A DNA stretch of 64,000 bases, taken from Acidobacteriota bacterium. GTDB taxonomy: Bacteria; Acidobacteriota; Terriglobia; Terriglobales; Acidobacteriaceae. The notes under the pieces are model-generated. The model did not search any database and was not told where the DNA came from. It was given only the letters and a program-made list of their open reading frames with translations. Shown piece after piece: positions 17,614-26,116 of the stretch. Where the stretch lies: NCBI GenBank assembly GCA_018268915.1, contig JAFDVQ010000016.1:269350-333349 (forward strand), in the 5' to 3' direction. Every line of letters starts with the position of its first letter. The stretch's first letter is position 1. Position numbers and translations under genes: made by a program.

Positions 17614-19134
17614 CTAGTTCAACCCACCGCCGCGACCCGAACGGCGCGAGCGCTGCCAATCATCAAATTCGATTTCCACGTCGCGTTCCTGCTTCCGCGA
17701 TTGCTTTTCCGGTGCAGCGAAGCCGCGTTCCTCGCTGCGGCTGAGTTTGCGATGAGCCACTAAGCCTTCGAGCAGGAACTCGGCCGCCGCCACGGCGCGA
17801 GGCGGCTCGTCGGAGACTTTTACCTCCAGCGGAGAGAGCTTCTCGAAGAGGCCCTGGATCTTCTTCAGGTCTGCGAGTGCGGCTGAACTCGGCTGGTTGT
17901 CGTCGAGCTTCACGGTGCCGCCGATGTTGAACCACTGTTCGATCTGCTGTGTGTTGGTCTCGTTGAAGTAGCGGTCGTAGATTTTCCCGACGGCGGTCCG
18001 GATCAGTTCGCGAACGACGGTGTCCGCTCCGCGCATCTCGCCCTCGTACTCGAGCTCAAGCTTGCCGGTGATTCCTGGGAGAGATGCATAAATGTCGCTG
18101 ATGCGGGGCACGGCCGGCGACTCGCCATTGATAAGAGCGCGGCGCTCTGCGTTGGAGATGACCAGCTCCATCGTCGATATGGGAAGGCGTTGGCTGACAC
18201 CACTGCGTTTGTCGACGCGCTTGTCTTCACGCGCGGTGAAGGCAATCTGCTCGACCACGGCGCGGACGTAGGGCGGAATCTCGATCGGCGCCGAGCCTCG
18301 TTCTGACCATGCCTCCTGCGCGGTGATGGTGATGCCTTCTTCGAGGCTCTCGGGATAGTGCGTGCGGATCTCGGAGCCGATACGATCTTTCAAAGGCGTG
18401 ACGATCTTGCCGCGTGCGGTGTAGTCCTCTGGGTTGGCGCTGAAGACGAGGGCGACATCGAGCGCGAGCCTTACGGGGTAGCCCTTAATCTGCACGTCGC
18501 CTTCCTGCATGATGTTGAAGAGCGCAACCTGGATCTTGCCGGCGAGATCGGGCAGCTCGTTGATGGCGAAGATGCCGCGGTTGGCGCGAGGCAGAAGGCC
18601 GTAATGCATGGTGAGTTCGCTGGAGAGGTCCTGTCCGCCGCGCGCTGCCTTGATGGGGTCGAGGTCGCCAACGAGGTCGGCAACCGTTACATCCGGCGTG
18701 GCGAGCTTCTCGACATACCGTGAATCGCGATCGAGCCATGCGATGGGCGTATCGTCGTGACGCTCGGCGATCAGGTCGCGGCAGCGTTTGCAGAGCGGGC
18801 GATAGGGATTGTCGCGGATCTCGCAGCCGGCAATGTACGGAAGATGCTCGTCAAGAAGAGCCGTAAGTGCGCGCAGGATGCGGCTCTTCGCCTGACCTCG
18901 AAGCCCAAGGAGGATGAAGTTCTGTTTGGAGAGGACAGCGTTGACGATCTGGGGTACGACCGTGTCTTCAAAGCCTACGATGCCGGGGAAGAGCGCTTCT
19001 TTCGCGCGGAGGCGGCGGATCAAATTTGAGCGCAGTTCATCTTTGACGCTCCGGGTATTGAGGCAGGCTTCTGCAAACTGTGTGCTTCTGCGCAATTCCC
19101 CGAGTGTCTGGGGAAGAGGATGAGCAGCTGGCAT
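17614..19134 (-). CDS. AAA+ ATPase of the MoxR/magnesium-chelatase type
   Basis: About 506 residues from the ATG at 19134, chosen for its AGGAG eight bases upstream. Walker A is GLRGQAKS (77-84), Walker B GIFAINELPDL (187-197), and an arginine-finger-like LKDRIGSEIRTHYP follows. Between Walker A and B lies an insert with Cys104, Cys115 and Cys118 (CEIRDNPYRPLCKRC), which could bind zinc or an Fe-S cluster. The C-terminal about 60 residues are charged and end in RSRRSGRGGG. With the VWA protein it probably forms a ChlI/ChlD-like or RavA/ViaA-like chaperone. It was named in older annotations as a Mg-chelatase subunit, but no tetrapyrrole genes are near. Confidence 0.87.
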   Translation of the reverse strand: MPAAHPLPQTLGELRRSTQFAEACLNTRSVKDELRSNLIRRLRAKEALFPGIVGFEDTVVPQIVNAVLSKQNFILLGLRGQAKSRILRALTALLDEHLPYIAGCEIRDNPYRPLCKRCRDLIAERHDDTPIAWLDRDSRYVEKLATPDVTVADLVGDLDPIKAARGGQDLSSELTMHYGLLPRANRGIFAINELPDLAGKIQVALFNIMQEGDVQIKGYPVRLALDVALVFSANPEDYTARGKIVTPLKDRIGSEIRTHYPESLEEGITITAQEAWSERGSAPIEIPPYVRAVVEQIAFTAREDKRVDKRSGVSQRLPISTMELVISNAERRALINGESPAVPRISDIYASLPGITGKLELEYEGEMRGADTVVRELIRTAVGKIYDRYFNETNTQQIEQWFNIGGTVKLDDNQPSSAALADLKKIQGLFEKLSPLEVKVSDEPPRAVAAAEFLLEGLVAHRKLSRSEERGFAAPEKQSRKQERDVEIEFDDWQRSRRSGRGGGLN

Positions 19135-19336
19135 CGAATAGGCTCCTGGTTCCGGTCCGACCAAACCGGTGTGTGTATAGTAGACGCGCGATGGGGTGCT
19201 TCCGGCGCAGCGAAGAGCAAGCCGTTTTCATCGCCTGAAGCAAATGATTATGAACGAATGGGCGCCGGAATGCGAGCAAAGGAAAGTACATGCAAGTTGA
19301 GTTGCTGAATCGGCAGCGAAGTGGCTTGGATGCAGG

Positions 19337-20011
19337 TCAGTAGCCGTTGGCGACCAGCCAGCTTTCCGTGATCTCAAACTCAGGCTTCTTCTCAGACTGC
19401 ATCTGCTGCCAGGCGAGCTTGACCAGGACGTCGGCCTCGAGGTTGACCGGAGTGCCAACTGTGAGCGCGTGGAGATTAGTGCGCCAGTACGTCAGGGGAA
19501 GGATGGCGATGGAGATTGAATCGCCTTCGACCGCGGCAATGGTCAGGCTGATGCCCTCGATGGCAACGGAGCCCTTGGGGACCATCCAGTGGCGGAGGTT
19601 CTCTGGTACTCGGACCTTCAGTGTCCAGTCGGTAGTCTCGCGATTGAAGTCAGGGCTGGCCTGAGGGATCACGGGATCGAGCGCCATGAGGACGCCGGTT
19701 CCGTCGACATGACCCTGAACGATGTGCCCTCCAAGCGGACTGCCGGCGGCTGTGGGGAGCTCGAGGTTCACCTTCGCGCCGGGTTTCAGCGAGCCAAGCG
19801 AGGTGCGCTCGAGGGTCTCCTGGGCCAGGTCGGCGTGGAAGAGAGTCGGGTTGACATCGAGAGCGGTGAGACAGACGCCGGAGACTCCGAGAGAATCGCC
19901 CTCGCGAAGCTGGCTGGCGATCCCGGGAGCTTCCACGGTGATGCGGTGGACCCCTCCGCGATCAGTGAGGGAGACGAGGATGCCAGTCTGCTCGATGATG
20001 CCGGTGAACAT
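19337..20011 (-). CDS. ribE: Riboflavin synthase alpha subunit
   Basis: 224 residues with the diagnostic start MFTGIIEQTG and two lumazine-binding repeats. The second domain has GSVAIEGISLTI, matching the first domain's GDSLGVSGVCLTAL. GGHIVQGHVDG is the conserved inter-domain segment. It dismutates two 6,7-dimethyl-8-ribityllumazine molecules to riboflavin. The ribD gene lies 1.8 kb away at 21837-22967 on the same strand, not in one operon. No FMN riboswitch pattern is visible upstream. Confidence 0.95.
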   Translation of the reverse strand: MFTGIIEQTGILVSLTDRGGVHRITVEAPGIASQLREGDSLGVSGVCLTALDVNPTLFHADLAQETLERTSLGSLKPGAKVNLELPTAAGSPLGGHIVQGHVDGTGVLMALDPVIPQASPDFNRETTDWTLKVRVPENLRHWMVPKGSVAIEGISLTIAAVEGDSISIAILPLTYWRTNLHALTVGTPVNLEADVLVKLAWQQMQSEKKPEFEITESWLVANGY

Positions 20012-20021
20012 AGCTCAATTC

Positions 20022-20080
20022 TAGGGAAAGAGGGACCAAGGGAACAAGGGAACGAGAAAGCACAGGACAAGGGACGAGAA
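20022..20080. repeat. Degenerate heptamer repeat (AGGGACCAAGGGAACA-type)
   Basis: Purine-rich run of AGGGAAC/AGGGACC-like units on the plus strand, ending ten bases upstream of the ribE start. Its complement reads as TGNNCCC-like heptamers and octamers, resembling a decayed form of the TGACCCC arrays in the last 6 kb of the window. Confidence 0.55.
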
Positions 20081-20120
20081 CCGCCGTCGAAGAGGGAGTC
20101 AGTGATGGGCGAAAATCGGG

Positions 20121-20159
20121 TGAGAGCCTTGACGCTGGTGATGAAGCGCCAGGCTCTCA
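20121..20159 (-). terminator. Probable terminator of the STAS-protein gene
   Basis: TGAGAGCCT at 20121-20129 pairs perfectly with 20151-20159, with a further five inner base pairs (one wobble). It lies 22 bases past the STAS gene stop on the minus strand and is followed on that strand by a short T-run (GATTTT). The weak T-tract lowers confidence. Confidence 0.5.
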
Positions 20160-20181
20160 GAGTGATCTTGCTGCGTGCTTT

Positions 20182-20526
20182 TCAGGCGAAGGATGCGAGG
20201 GCTTTCTTCTCGTCGTCGTAGACATCGAAGACGGTGTAGAGCTTGGTGATCTGCATGACGTCCTGCACGCGTTTGGTCAGGCTGAGGAGCTTCAACTCGC
20301 CTCCGCGATTGCGCACGGATGTGAAGGACCCGGTGAGTTCGCCGAGGCCGGCGCTGTCGATATAGGTGACTTCACCGAGGTTCAGCAGGATCTTTTTGAA
20401 TCCGTTGTTGACCTGATCGAGGACTTCGGTGCGAAGAGCGGCACTCGAGTCGCCCAGTGTGATTTGTCCACTGAGGTCGACGATGGTGATGCCGTTGACC
20501 TGCCGTGTGCCCATTTTCAAGCTCAT
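20182..20526 (-). CDS. STAS-domain anti-sigma factor antagonist (SpoIIAA/RsbV-like)
   Basis: 114 residues from the ATG at 20526, which has AGGAG upstream. Single STAS domain with the phosphorylatable serine in TYIDSAGLGEL (near residue 58), as in SpoIIAA and RsbV. Unphosphorylated, such proteins bind anti-sigma kinases and free the sigma factor; PP2C phosphatases like the one at 4825-6197 reactivate them. No anti-sigma kinase or sigma factor gene is in the window, so partners are unknown. Confidence 0.9.
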   Translation of the reverse strand: MSLKMGTRQVNGITIVDLSGQITLGDSSAALRTEVLDQVNNGFKKILLNLGEVTYIDSAGLGELTGSFTSVRNRGGELKLLSLTKRVQDVMQITKLYTVFDVYDDEKKALASFA

Positions 20527-20682
20527 AAACACTCTCCTACTGAGATCAAACCATATTACGCGCGCTGGCACAGGGGGCGTGGGAGGTGGTGATCACAGGC
20601 TTCAGTGATTGAGAGCAAGGAACGAGCACAAGGTGACAAGAGTATGCCGCGATAGACTGGCCACTTGATTCCTGTGGGGTAC

Positions 20683-21237
20683 ATGGCGAAGAGCAGCGTC
20701 AACAAGCCTCCGGGCTTTGAGTTGGCGTGCGTTGAAGATGTCTACTCGGTGAGCAGCTGCGTCAACGACGACTTTGCAGACTACATTGACTCTTGGAAGC
20801 ACAACGGATTTTGGCTCTTCGATTCGCCCGAGGTAATTCGAGAGGTTGCGTGCGAGATGTCGGTGTCGCTCGATGAGGCGATGTTGTTCTATTACGAAGC
20901 GTACGAGTTGGAGTTTGACGAGAAACATATGAAGTGGTCGGCGTTTGGACCTGAGACCGGCTTCATGACGAATATCGTGGCTCCTCTCAACAAGAGATTG
21001 GAAGGGTTCGATCCTGTCACTTTCTACGCAAGGAGTTCGCCAGAGTGCTCGCCGCTGTCTTGCTGCAGCCTGGCAAACGATGTTCCCACGAATGAACATT
21101 GCCTGGTACGGACGTTTGAGGAGGCGAAGAAGGCACTAGAGGAAGGAAAATTCAGCGGAGCAGAGCCCGGGCCCTACCGGATATTCGCGGTGTACACAGT
21201 GGAGTGGCCCGGATCAACAGGATCTGTGACTCGTTGA
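20683..21237 (+). CDS. Conserved hypothetical protein with a Cys-rich CSPLSCCS motif
   Basis: About 184 residues from the ATG at 20683, preceded by GTGGGGT; the frame is open from 20665. Soluble, acidic. The most distinctive part is ARSSPECSPLSCCSLAND followed by TNEHCLVRTFEEAKKALEEG and GPYRIFAVYTVEWP. I recall similar hypothetical proteins in other bacteria but no described function. The clustered cysteines and an earlier Cys pair could bind metal. It ends four bases from the converging membrane-protein gene, with no operon partner. Confidence 0.7.
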   Translation: MAKSSVNKPPGFELACVEDVYSVSSCVNDDFADYIDSWKHNGFWLFDSPEVIREVACEMSVSLDEAMLFYYEAYELEFDEKHMKWSAFGPETGFMTNIVAPLNKRLEGFDPVTFYARSSPECSPLSCCSLANDVPTNEHCLVRTFEEAKKALEEGKFSGAEPGPYRIFAVYTVEWPGSTGSVTR

Positions 21238-21241
21238 AGGC

Positions 21242-21643
21242 TTAGGAGCGGGATCTGCTCTCTGTAATCGGCGTAGCCTTCTGAGACGACGGCTGATTGA
21301 GCTCCAGCGCGGTGATGGGGGCATCGAAGCCGGTCGGTTCCTGGTCTAGGCGGACGCGGACTTCGGGTGTTCCCGCAAAGAAGGCAGCGAACACAAATCC
21401 GATCAGAGCCGCCGATGCCGCAACTCCGCGGAACACCCATTGTGTCGTGCTGTTTTCGACCATAAAGCTGAATGCCAGGAAGGCGAAGGCGAACCACAGC
21501 CCGAAGAACTCAGCGATGAGCGCGCGTGGGCCGTCCACAGCCGGATCCTTGTCGAGGCGCATAGCGGTCCCGATGATGGTCGCCACGGCGAACAGTCCGG
21601 TAAGAAGCCCGATTCCGAGGAAGCTGAGTACATCTTTCGACAT
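21242..21643 (-). CDS. Small membrane protein of unknown function
   Basis: 133 residues with three hydrophobic segments (about 6-28, 45-62 and 70-90) and a polar C-terminus of about 40 residues. No motif recognised. A GGAGG lies 11 bases before the ATG at 21643. Upstream DNA is AT-rich and carries a direct repeat (21701-21722), suggesting a regulated promoter. Confidence 0.65.
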   Translation of the reverse strand: MSKDVLSFLGIGLLTGLFAVATIIGTAMRLDKDPAVDGPRALIAEFFGLWFAFAFLAFSFMVENSTTQWVFRGVAASAALIGFVFAAFFAGTPEVRVRLDQEPTGFDAPITALELNQPSSQKATPITESRSRS

Positions 21644-21700
21644 GGCCCGAAGAGCCTCCAGATTATTAACAACCGCAGGTCAGTCCCTGAAGACGTACGA

Positions 21701-21722
21701 GGTCATAACTTTGGTTATAACC
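21701..21722. promoter_or_regulatory. Direct repeat GGTCATAAC/GGTTATAAC upstream of the small membrane protein
   Basis: Two 9-bp copies differing at one base and spaced 12 bases start to start; the second extends to the palindrome GGTTATAACC (21713-21722). They lie 58-80 bases before the 21643 start on the minus strand, within an AT-rich patch. This could be a regulator site or extended promoter. Confidence 0.3.
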
Positions 21723-21836
21723 TTCATTGGAAATTAATACTACCGTAATTTGACGTTTGTAAAGTGCGCCGGGTTGTAAAGGAATGGACCAAACCTGTGA
21801 CAAACTGGCGCGTCTCAAACAGGTTCTTCATCCCAA

Positions 21837-22967
21837 TCAGGAACTCTGCCATGGATCCCGCAGCAGGGAACTGAGCGCAAGGTCAGTGCCAACTTGCTCC
21901 ACCTGCATGTCCCCAAAGGGGATTGGGTGTGGAAGGTCTCCAAATCCAGGGATGGCGTTGGCACCCATGAGCTGATGAGAGACAAAGAATTGCACGCGAT
22001 CTACGAGACTCTCACCCAGCAGAGCGGAGTTTAACCGCGAGCCTGCTTCGGTCAGGAGGGAGAGGATTCCTTCAGATCCGATGCGATCGAGAACGGCTGG
22101 CAGCGAGACCCGGTTTCGATCCGCGGGAAGGACTTCAACCCGGACACCCAGGCTGCGGAGCTCGTCGGCTCGGCGTTCATCGTTCGAGATCGTAAGGATT
22201 AGCAGGTCATTTTGCACGGAGCGGACGATCTTTGAGCCGAGAGGGGTTCGGAGAGCAGAGTCGAGAATGACGCGGAGCAGGGGGCGGCGACGGCGTTGGC
22301 CGCTCCGGTCGGTCAGGAGGGGGTCGTCGGCCAGAACCGTGCCAACCCCAGTCAGGATGGCGTCGGCCTGATGGCGAAGCTGCTGAACGGCGGCTCGGGA
22401 TTCCTTGCTGGAAATCCAGAAAGGTTTGCCTGCCGCGTGGGACCCCGGTGCCGGCGCGATGCGGCCGTCTAGAGTCATCGCGACTTTCATCAAGACGAAC
22501 GGGCGCCTGTGCTGAATCCAATTGGCGAAGCCTTCGTTGTGTCGGCGGGCTTCTGGTGCACACACGCCGATGTCAGTTCGAAGGCCTGCCGCACGCAATG
22601 CCTCCATGCCCCGGCCGGCTACGTTGGGATTGGGATCAGAAGCGGCAGCAACTACTCGGGAAATCCCTGATGCGATCAATGCCTGAGTGCAAGGGCCGGT
22701 TCGACCGGTGTGATTGCAGGGCTCGAGGGTAACATAGGCGGTCGCACCCCGCAGGCTCTTCTCGTCCTTGTTCTTCCTCGCGTTCTTGAGAGCGGCTACC
22801 TCGGCGTGGTCGAGAAGGTCGTATTCGTGCCAGCCTTCGCCGATGACCTCGCCGTTCTGGTCGACGATCACGCACCCTACGGCGGGGTTTGGGGATGCAA
22901 GACCGATGCCTCGACGGGCCAGGTCGAGGGCACGGTGCATCCACTGGTTGTCTTGAGTCGCGCTCAT
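21837..22967 (-). CDS. ribD: Bifunctional riboflavin biosynthesis deaminase/reductase RibD
   Basis: 376 residues. The deaminase domain (1-145) has the zinc site His54 and Glu56 (HAEVAAL) plus Cys84 and Cys93 (PCNHTGRTGPC). The reductase domain (from about 150) begins RPFVLMKVAMTLDGRIA, the usual NADPH/substrate region. It performs steps two and three of riboflavin synthesis, converting the GTP cyclohydrolase II product to 5-amino-6-ribitylamino-uracil 5-phosphate. The neighbouring genes are unrelated to riboflavin. Confidence 0.95.
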   Translation of the reverse strand: MSATQDNQWMHRALDLARRGIGLASPNPAVGCVIVDQNGEVIGEGWHEYDLLDHAEVAALKNARKNKDEKSLRGATAYVTLEPCNHTGRTGPCTQALIASGISRVVAAASDPNPNVAGRGMEALRAAGLRTDIGVCAPEARRHNEGFANWIQHRRPFVLMKVAMTLDGRIAPAPGSHAAGKPFWISSKESRAAVQQLRHQADAILTGVGTVLADDPLLTDRSGQRRRRPLLRVILDSALRTPLGSKIVRSVQNDLLILTISNDERRADELRSLGVRVEVLPADRNRVSLPAVLDRIGSEGILSLLTEAGSRLNSALLGESLVDRVQFFVSHQLMGANAIPGFGDLPHPIPFGDMQVEQVGTDLALSSLLRDPWQSS

Positions 22968-23056
22968 GAGACCGGATTCGTACCAACCTCAGTTTACGGT
23001 GGTGGGTACGGGTTACTCAGGGTGCAAATACTCAGCCAGCAGTTCCCTCGGCTGCG

Positions 23057-24172
23057 CTAAATCGATTCGGGATCCGATGCGACCGCAGGTTCGGCAATGT
23101 CTTCGGCGACTTCGCTTTCTTGCGTGACTTTGCGGAGGTTGATGTTTTCGAATTGCGCCCAGATCAGGCCGACCGGGATGACGCAGAGAAAGGTGACGAT
23201 CAGGAGCATCGCCGCGCAGGCCATCGAGGCCTCGGCATCGACTTCGAAGACTTTGGCGAGGACGGCGGCAACGGCGAAGATCTGCGTGAACCAGCCGAGC
23301 ACGGGAAGCTGAAGAACGCTGGCGCCGCCGCTGATCATCATGAGGACGACTGCTTTTGAAAAGCTGATAGACGCTAGTGCCGAGCTGCCGGTGAAGCCGC
23401 GCAGCGTGAAGAAGTAAGCGCAGGCGATCAGGGTCCACATCGCGAAGGACGTTCCGGCGGCGATGGCGAAGTCGGAGAAGCTGCGGATGGTGTCGAGGCC
23501 GGCCTGGAAGCTGCGGATCTTTTCCCCAACGACTCTGCCGACGTTCTTGGATACAAGACCGAGCGACTTCTCCATCAGTGTGGCGACCGCCGTGCCGGAG
23601 ATGCGAACGAGTACGAGGAAGATGACGCCGAAGAGCGTCAGGACGAGTCCCCCAAATTGCGCGACGCGGGGGCCGGCAAATTTTGAGAGGACACCTGAGT
23701 GAGTGGACTGAACGATAAGGCTCGAACTCGCGCTCTGGTCCTGGAAGAGGACGATCATGGCGACAGAGAAGAAGACGGCCATGGTTCCGAAGTCGAAGAG
23801 GCGTTCGACGATGTATACAGCTAATTGGTTCGCGACAGAGAGGCCGGTCTTCTTGGCGGTGAGGTAGGGGCGGACGGGATCGGCCACACGGCCGATAAGC
23901 GCGACGGCAGTAAAGCCGATGACCTGCGAGGCCACAAGTGAAAGAGGACTTACCTTCTTGTGGTGGCGAAGCAGGTACGCCCAGCGCGTGGCGCGGAGAA
24001 TGTAGGCAAGGTAGATGCCGGAGACACCGATCGCGAAGTAACTCCAGCGCGACTCGGCGAACTGCTGTACGACTTCGTGCCAGTTGATGGGGTGGCGGTG
24101 CTGCGCGTAAAAGCCGAGGGCAATGAGAGCGGCAAGCACTACAAGTCCCAGGATCAGTTGTCGTTTGTTCAA
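23057..24172 (-). CDS. Flippase-like integral membrane protein (UPF0104/YbhN family)
   Basis: 371 residues with about eight hydrophobic segments and the family's hallmark stretches (SWSYFAIGVSGIYLAYILRATRW-like start, VIGFTAVALIGRVADPVRPYL with its GRxADPxRP motif, and GLVLTLFGVIFLVLVRI). It belongs to the lysylphosphatidylglycerol-synthetase transmembrane region family, whose members move or modify lipid-linked molecules. It lacks the LPG synthase catalytic domain, so it more likely transports a lipid. It lies on the same strand as, and 100 bases downstream of, the transglycosylase gene. Confidence 0.8.
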   Translation of the reverse strand: MNKRQLILGLVVLAALIALGFYAQHRHPINWHEVVQQFAESRWSYFAIGVSGIYLAYILRATRWAYLLRHHKKVSPLSLVASQVIGFTAVALIGRVADPVRPYLTAKKTGLSVANQLAVYIVERLFDFGTMAVFFSVAMIVLFQDQSASSSLIVQSTHSGVLSKFAGPRVAQFGGLVLTLFGVIFLVLVRISGTAVATLMEKSLGLVSKNVGRVVGEKIRSFQAGLDTIRSFSDFAIAAGTSFAMWTLIACAYFFTLRGFTGSSALASISFSKAVVLMMISGGASVLQLPVLGWFTQIFAVAAVLAKVFEVDAEASMACAAMLLIVTFLCVIPVGLIWAQFENINLRKVTQESEVAEDIAEPAVASDPESI

Positions 24173-24272
24173 GCGAACTCCGATGGGGATGCTGTCTTAT
24201 TGTATGGTCCCGCGCGCAGGGGATTGCCCGATCGGGCGCGGGTAGTAACTATGCACCTGAATTGGAAGCGTG

Positions 24273-25040
24273 TCAGCGGGAAGAGGAAGCCTGGAGTCCA
24301 TTAGCCGCGGACAACTGCCGGGCTTGCTGGAGCTGCCGGGCAGCTTCTTTGTTGCGAACAGCTTCGCGCTGGCGGGCGAGGACGCGGCGATTGAACTCGT
24401 GAATCACGCGAGCCACATATACGCGGGTCTCATGGTAGGGCGGGATGCCATGGTACTTGTCGACAGCGGCGGGACCGGCGTTGTAGGCGGCGAGGGCGAA
24501 GGCGACGTTGTCGTGATAGCGGCGGAGAAGTTCGTCGAGGTAAGCGGAGCCGCCACGGACATTCTGCTCGGGGGCAAAGCTGTCGTCTACGCCCAGCTCG
24601 GCAGCGGTGCCCGGCATGAGCTGCATAAGGCCGCGTGCGCCGGCGTGGCTGACTGCATGGGCGTTGCCGTTGCTCTCGGCCTTGACGATGCTGGCGAGGA
24701 GGTCGGCATCCACGTTTTGCTGCTCCCCGGCATTGGTGAGCATGAGGTGGAGATCAGCGGGGGTGAGCTTGGCGTCGGACCGGAGCCCGGCAACAGGGTT
24801 CGTTGTGGGAGCTGGCGGAGGATCAGGGACTGTCTCGTAGCCGGTGATCTCTTCGGGCTTTCGTTCTATGAAGCTGGCGTCGCTTTTGCCGGTGTAAAGA
24901 CGGACCATGGAGCCAACCAGGGCGTGATGATCGCAGCGCATGTCGAAGCCGTTGACCAGAAGCACGCGCTCGGCGGCATTTGCCGCGAGAGGCGCTACGA
25001 GGGCAGCGGCCGCGATGACGAGTTGGGAAGCCAGACGCAA
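24273..25040 (-). CDS. Periplasmic lytic transglycosylase (SLT domain)
   Basis: 255 residues with a signal peptide (cleavage near ANAAE). The SLT/goose-lysozyme-like domain starts at about 95: catalytic Glu122 in IVKAESNGN, then GARGLMQLMPGTA and ALAAYNAGPAAVDKYHG. It should cleave glycan strands of peptidoglycan, forming 1,6-anhydromuropeptides. The first 90 mature residues include a short Cys/His segment and a proline-rich linker (DPPPAPTTNP). It follows the HAD gene by 19 bases, so they may be co-transcribed. Confidence 0.92.
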   Translation of the reverse strand: MRLASQLVIAAAALVAPLAANAAERVLLVNGFDMRCDHHALVGSMVRLYTGKSDASFIERKPEEITGYETVPDPPPAPTTNPVAGLRSDAKLTPADLHLMLTNAGEQQNVDADLLASIVKAESNGNAHAVSHAGARGLMQLMPGTAAELGVDDSFAPEQNVRGGSAYLDELLRRYHDNVAFALAAYNAGPAAVDKYHGIPPYHETRVYVARVIHEFNRRVLARQREAVRNKEAARQLQQARQLSAANGLQASSSR

Positions 25041-25059
25041 GGTTGAAGTCTCTATTTTC

Positions 25060-25941
25060 TCAGAATGTAGCAGAGGCGTGGCGGGTCAGCGCCCTCTCCA
25101 AAGTCACGGCGACGCCATCCTCATCGTTCGGCGGGGCTTGCTTCCAGCCATTCATTTTGGCCATGGCGCGGAGGTCCTGGGCGGCGTTGCCCATCAGGAC
25201 CGCCTGGCCAGCCCACTCCAGCATGTTGACGTCGTTCCAGTTATCGCCGATGGCCATGGTTTCCTTCCGGTCAACGCCGAGACGGGCCGCGAGGCGCTCG
25301 AGGGCCCAGCCTTTCGAGACGCCGGGCGGCAGCAGGTCGACGATCGACAGGTCGCGGGCTGGGTACTCGGTTCGCACCGCGGTGCAAGAGTCCGTCAAGT
25401 TGCTGGCATGGAGAGCTTTTTCGGCCTGGCGCATTCTTTCGACTACGCCGGTGACCATGCCCTGTATTGGGTCATTGCCATCTGGGAGGCCCGTTTCGAG
25501 GGGCTGGATCTTCTGGATGGCGTCGCGATTGGCCTCGACCCAGAGAGCGATTCGCTGATGGGCCTGTTCGAAGTCTTCAAGAATCAACTCGCCGCGTCCG
25601 ACCATATCAAAGGTGAAAACCAGCGTTCCGAAGGGCCTCAGAAGGCTGCAAAGCTCGCGAGCCACTGAGGCTTTCAAATGCGAGCGATCCAGCGGATCGC
25701 CGCCCAGAGTTCGGGTCACTGCTCCATTGGACGTGATGAGAGGCATATCCGCTCGGAGCCCGAGGCCCTGAAGGAGAGGTGCGGTGTAGGCAGTGCGGCG
25801 GCCCGTAGCGATGGCCACAGTGATGCCGGCTCGCTGGGCGGCCCGGAGAGCTTCGGCATTGCGGGTGCTGACGGTCTGGCTGAAGGTCGGCAGCAGGGTG
25901 CCGTCGATGTCGATCGCCACCAGGCGAACGGGGGGATGCAT
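25060..25941 (-). CDS. Cof-type HAD-superfamily phosphatase
   Basis: 293 residues with all HAD motifs: DIDGTLL (motif I, about 11-17), a Thr in ATGRR (motif II), Lys in the VSKGWALERLA segment and GDNWNDVNML (motif III/IV). The large C2B-type cap between about 85 and 190 puts it in the Cof subfamily, which dephosphorylates sugar phosphates, nucleotides or flavin mononucleotide. The substrate cannot be assigned. It is divergent from the flavodoxin-like gene, with a degenerate heptamer repeat just upstream of its start. Confidence 0.9.
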   Translation of the reverse strand: MHPPVRLVAIDIDGTLLPTFSQTVSTRNAEALRAAQRAGITVAIATGRRTAYTAPLLQGLGLRADMPLITSNGAVTRTLGGDPLDRSHLKASVARELCSLLRPFGTLVFTFDMVGRGELILEDFEQAHQRIALWVEANRDAIQKIQPLETGLPDGNDPIQGMVTGVVERMRQAEKALHASNLTDSCTAVRTEYPARDLSIVDLLPPGVSKGWALERLAARLGVDRKETMAIGDNWNDVNMLEWAGQAVLMGNAAQDLRAMAKMNGWKQAPPNDEDGVAVTLERALTRHASATF

Positions 25942-25951
25942 GGAAATAGTT

Positions 25952-26003
25952 TAAGGGAACAGGGATCAGGGACCAGCGCACCAAAGAACCAGGAATCAGC
26001 GAA
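25952..26003. repeat. Degenerate heptamer repeat (AGGGATCAGGGACCAG-type)
   Basis: Plus-strand run of AGGGAAC, AGGGATC, AGGGACC and decayed units, starting 11 bases upstream of the HAD gene start. The complement gives TGATCCC/TGTTCCC/TGGTCCC heptamers, close to the TGACCCC arrays elsewhere. Confidence 0.6.
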
Positions 26004-26116
26004 TCGTAAGTAGCTCGCGGGTTTGATGGCGAGCACGCCGGGGTGTGCATTGACGGGTGCAGAATTGCTAGCCGTCGGAACTTGTTGAGGGCGGACAGAG
26101 AGTCGAGGAGTAGTGC

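Noticed and set aside
16299..19134. Reading the ATPase/VWA pair as true magnesium chelatase for chlorophyll
   Set aside because: No tetrapyrrole or photosystem genes are near, the VWA protein lacks the ChlD AAA half, and the pair fits generic MoxR-VWA modules better.
20012..20181. FMN riboswitch upstream of ribE
   Set aside because: None of the conserved RFN blocks are visible; the region holds a degenerate repeat and the terminator of the STAS gene.
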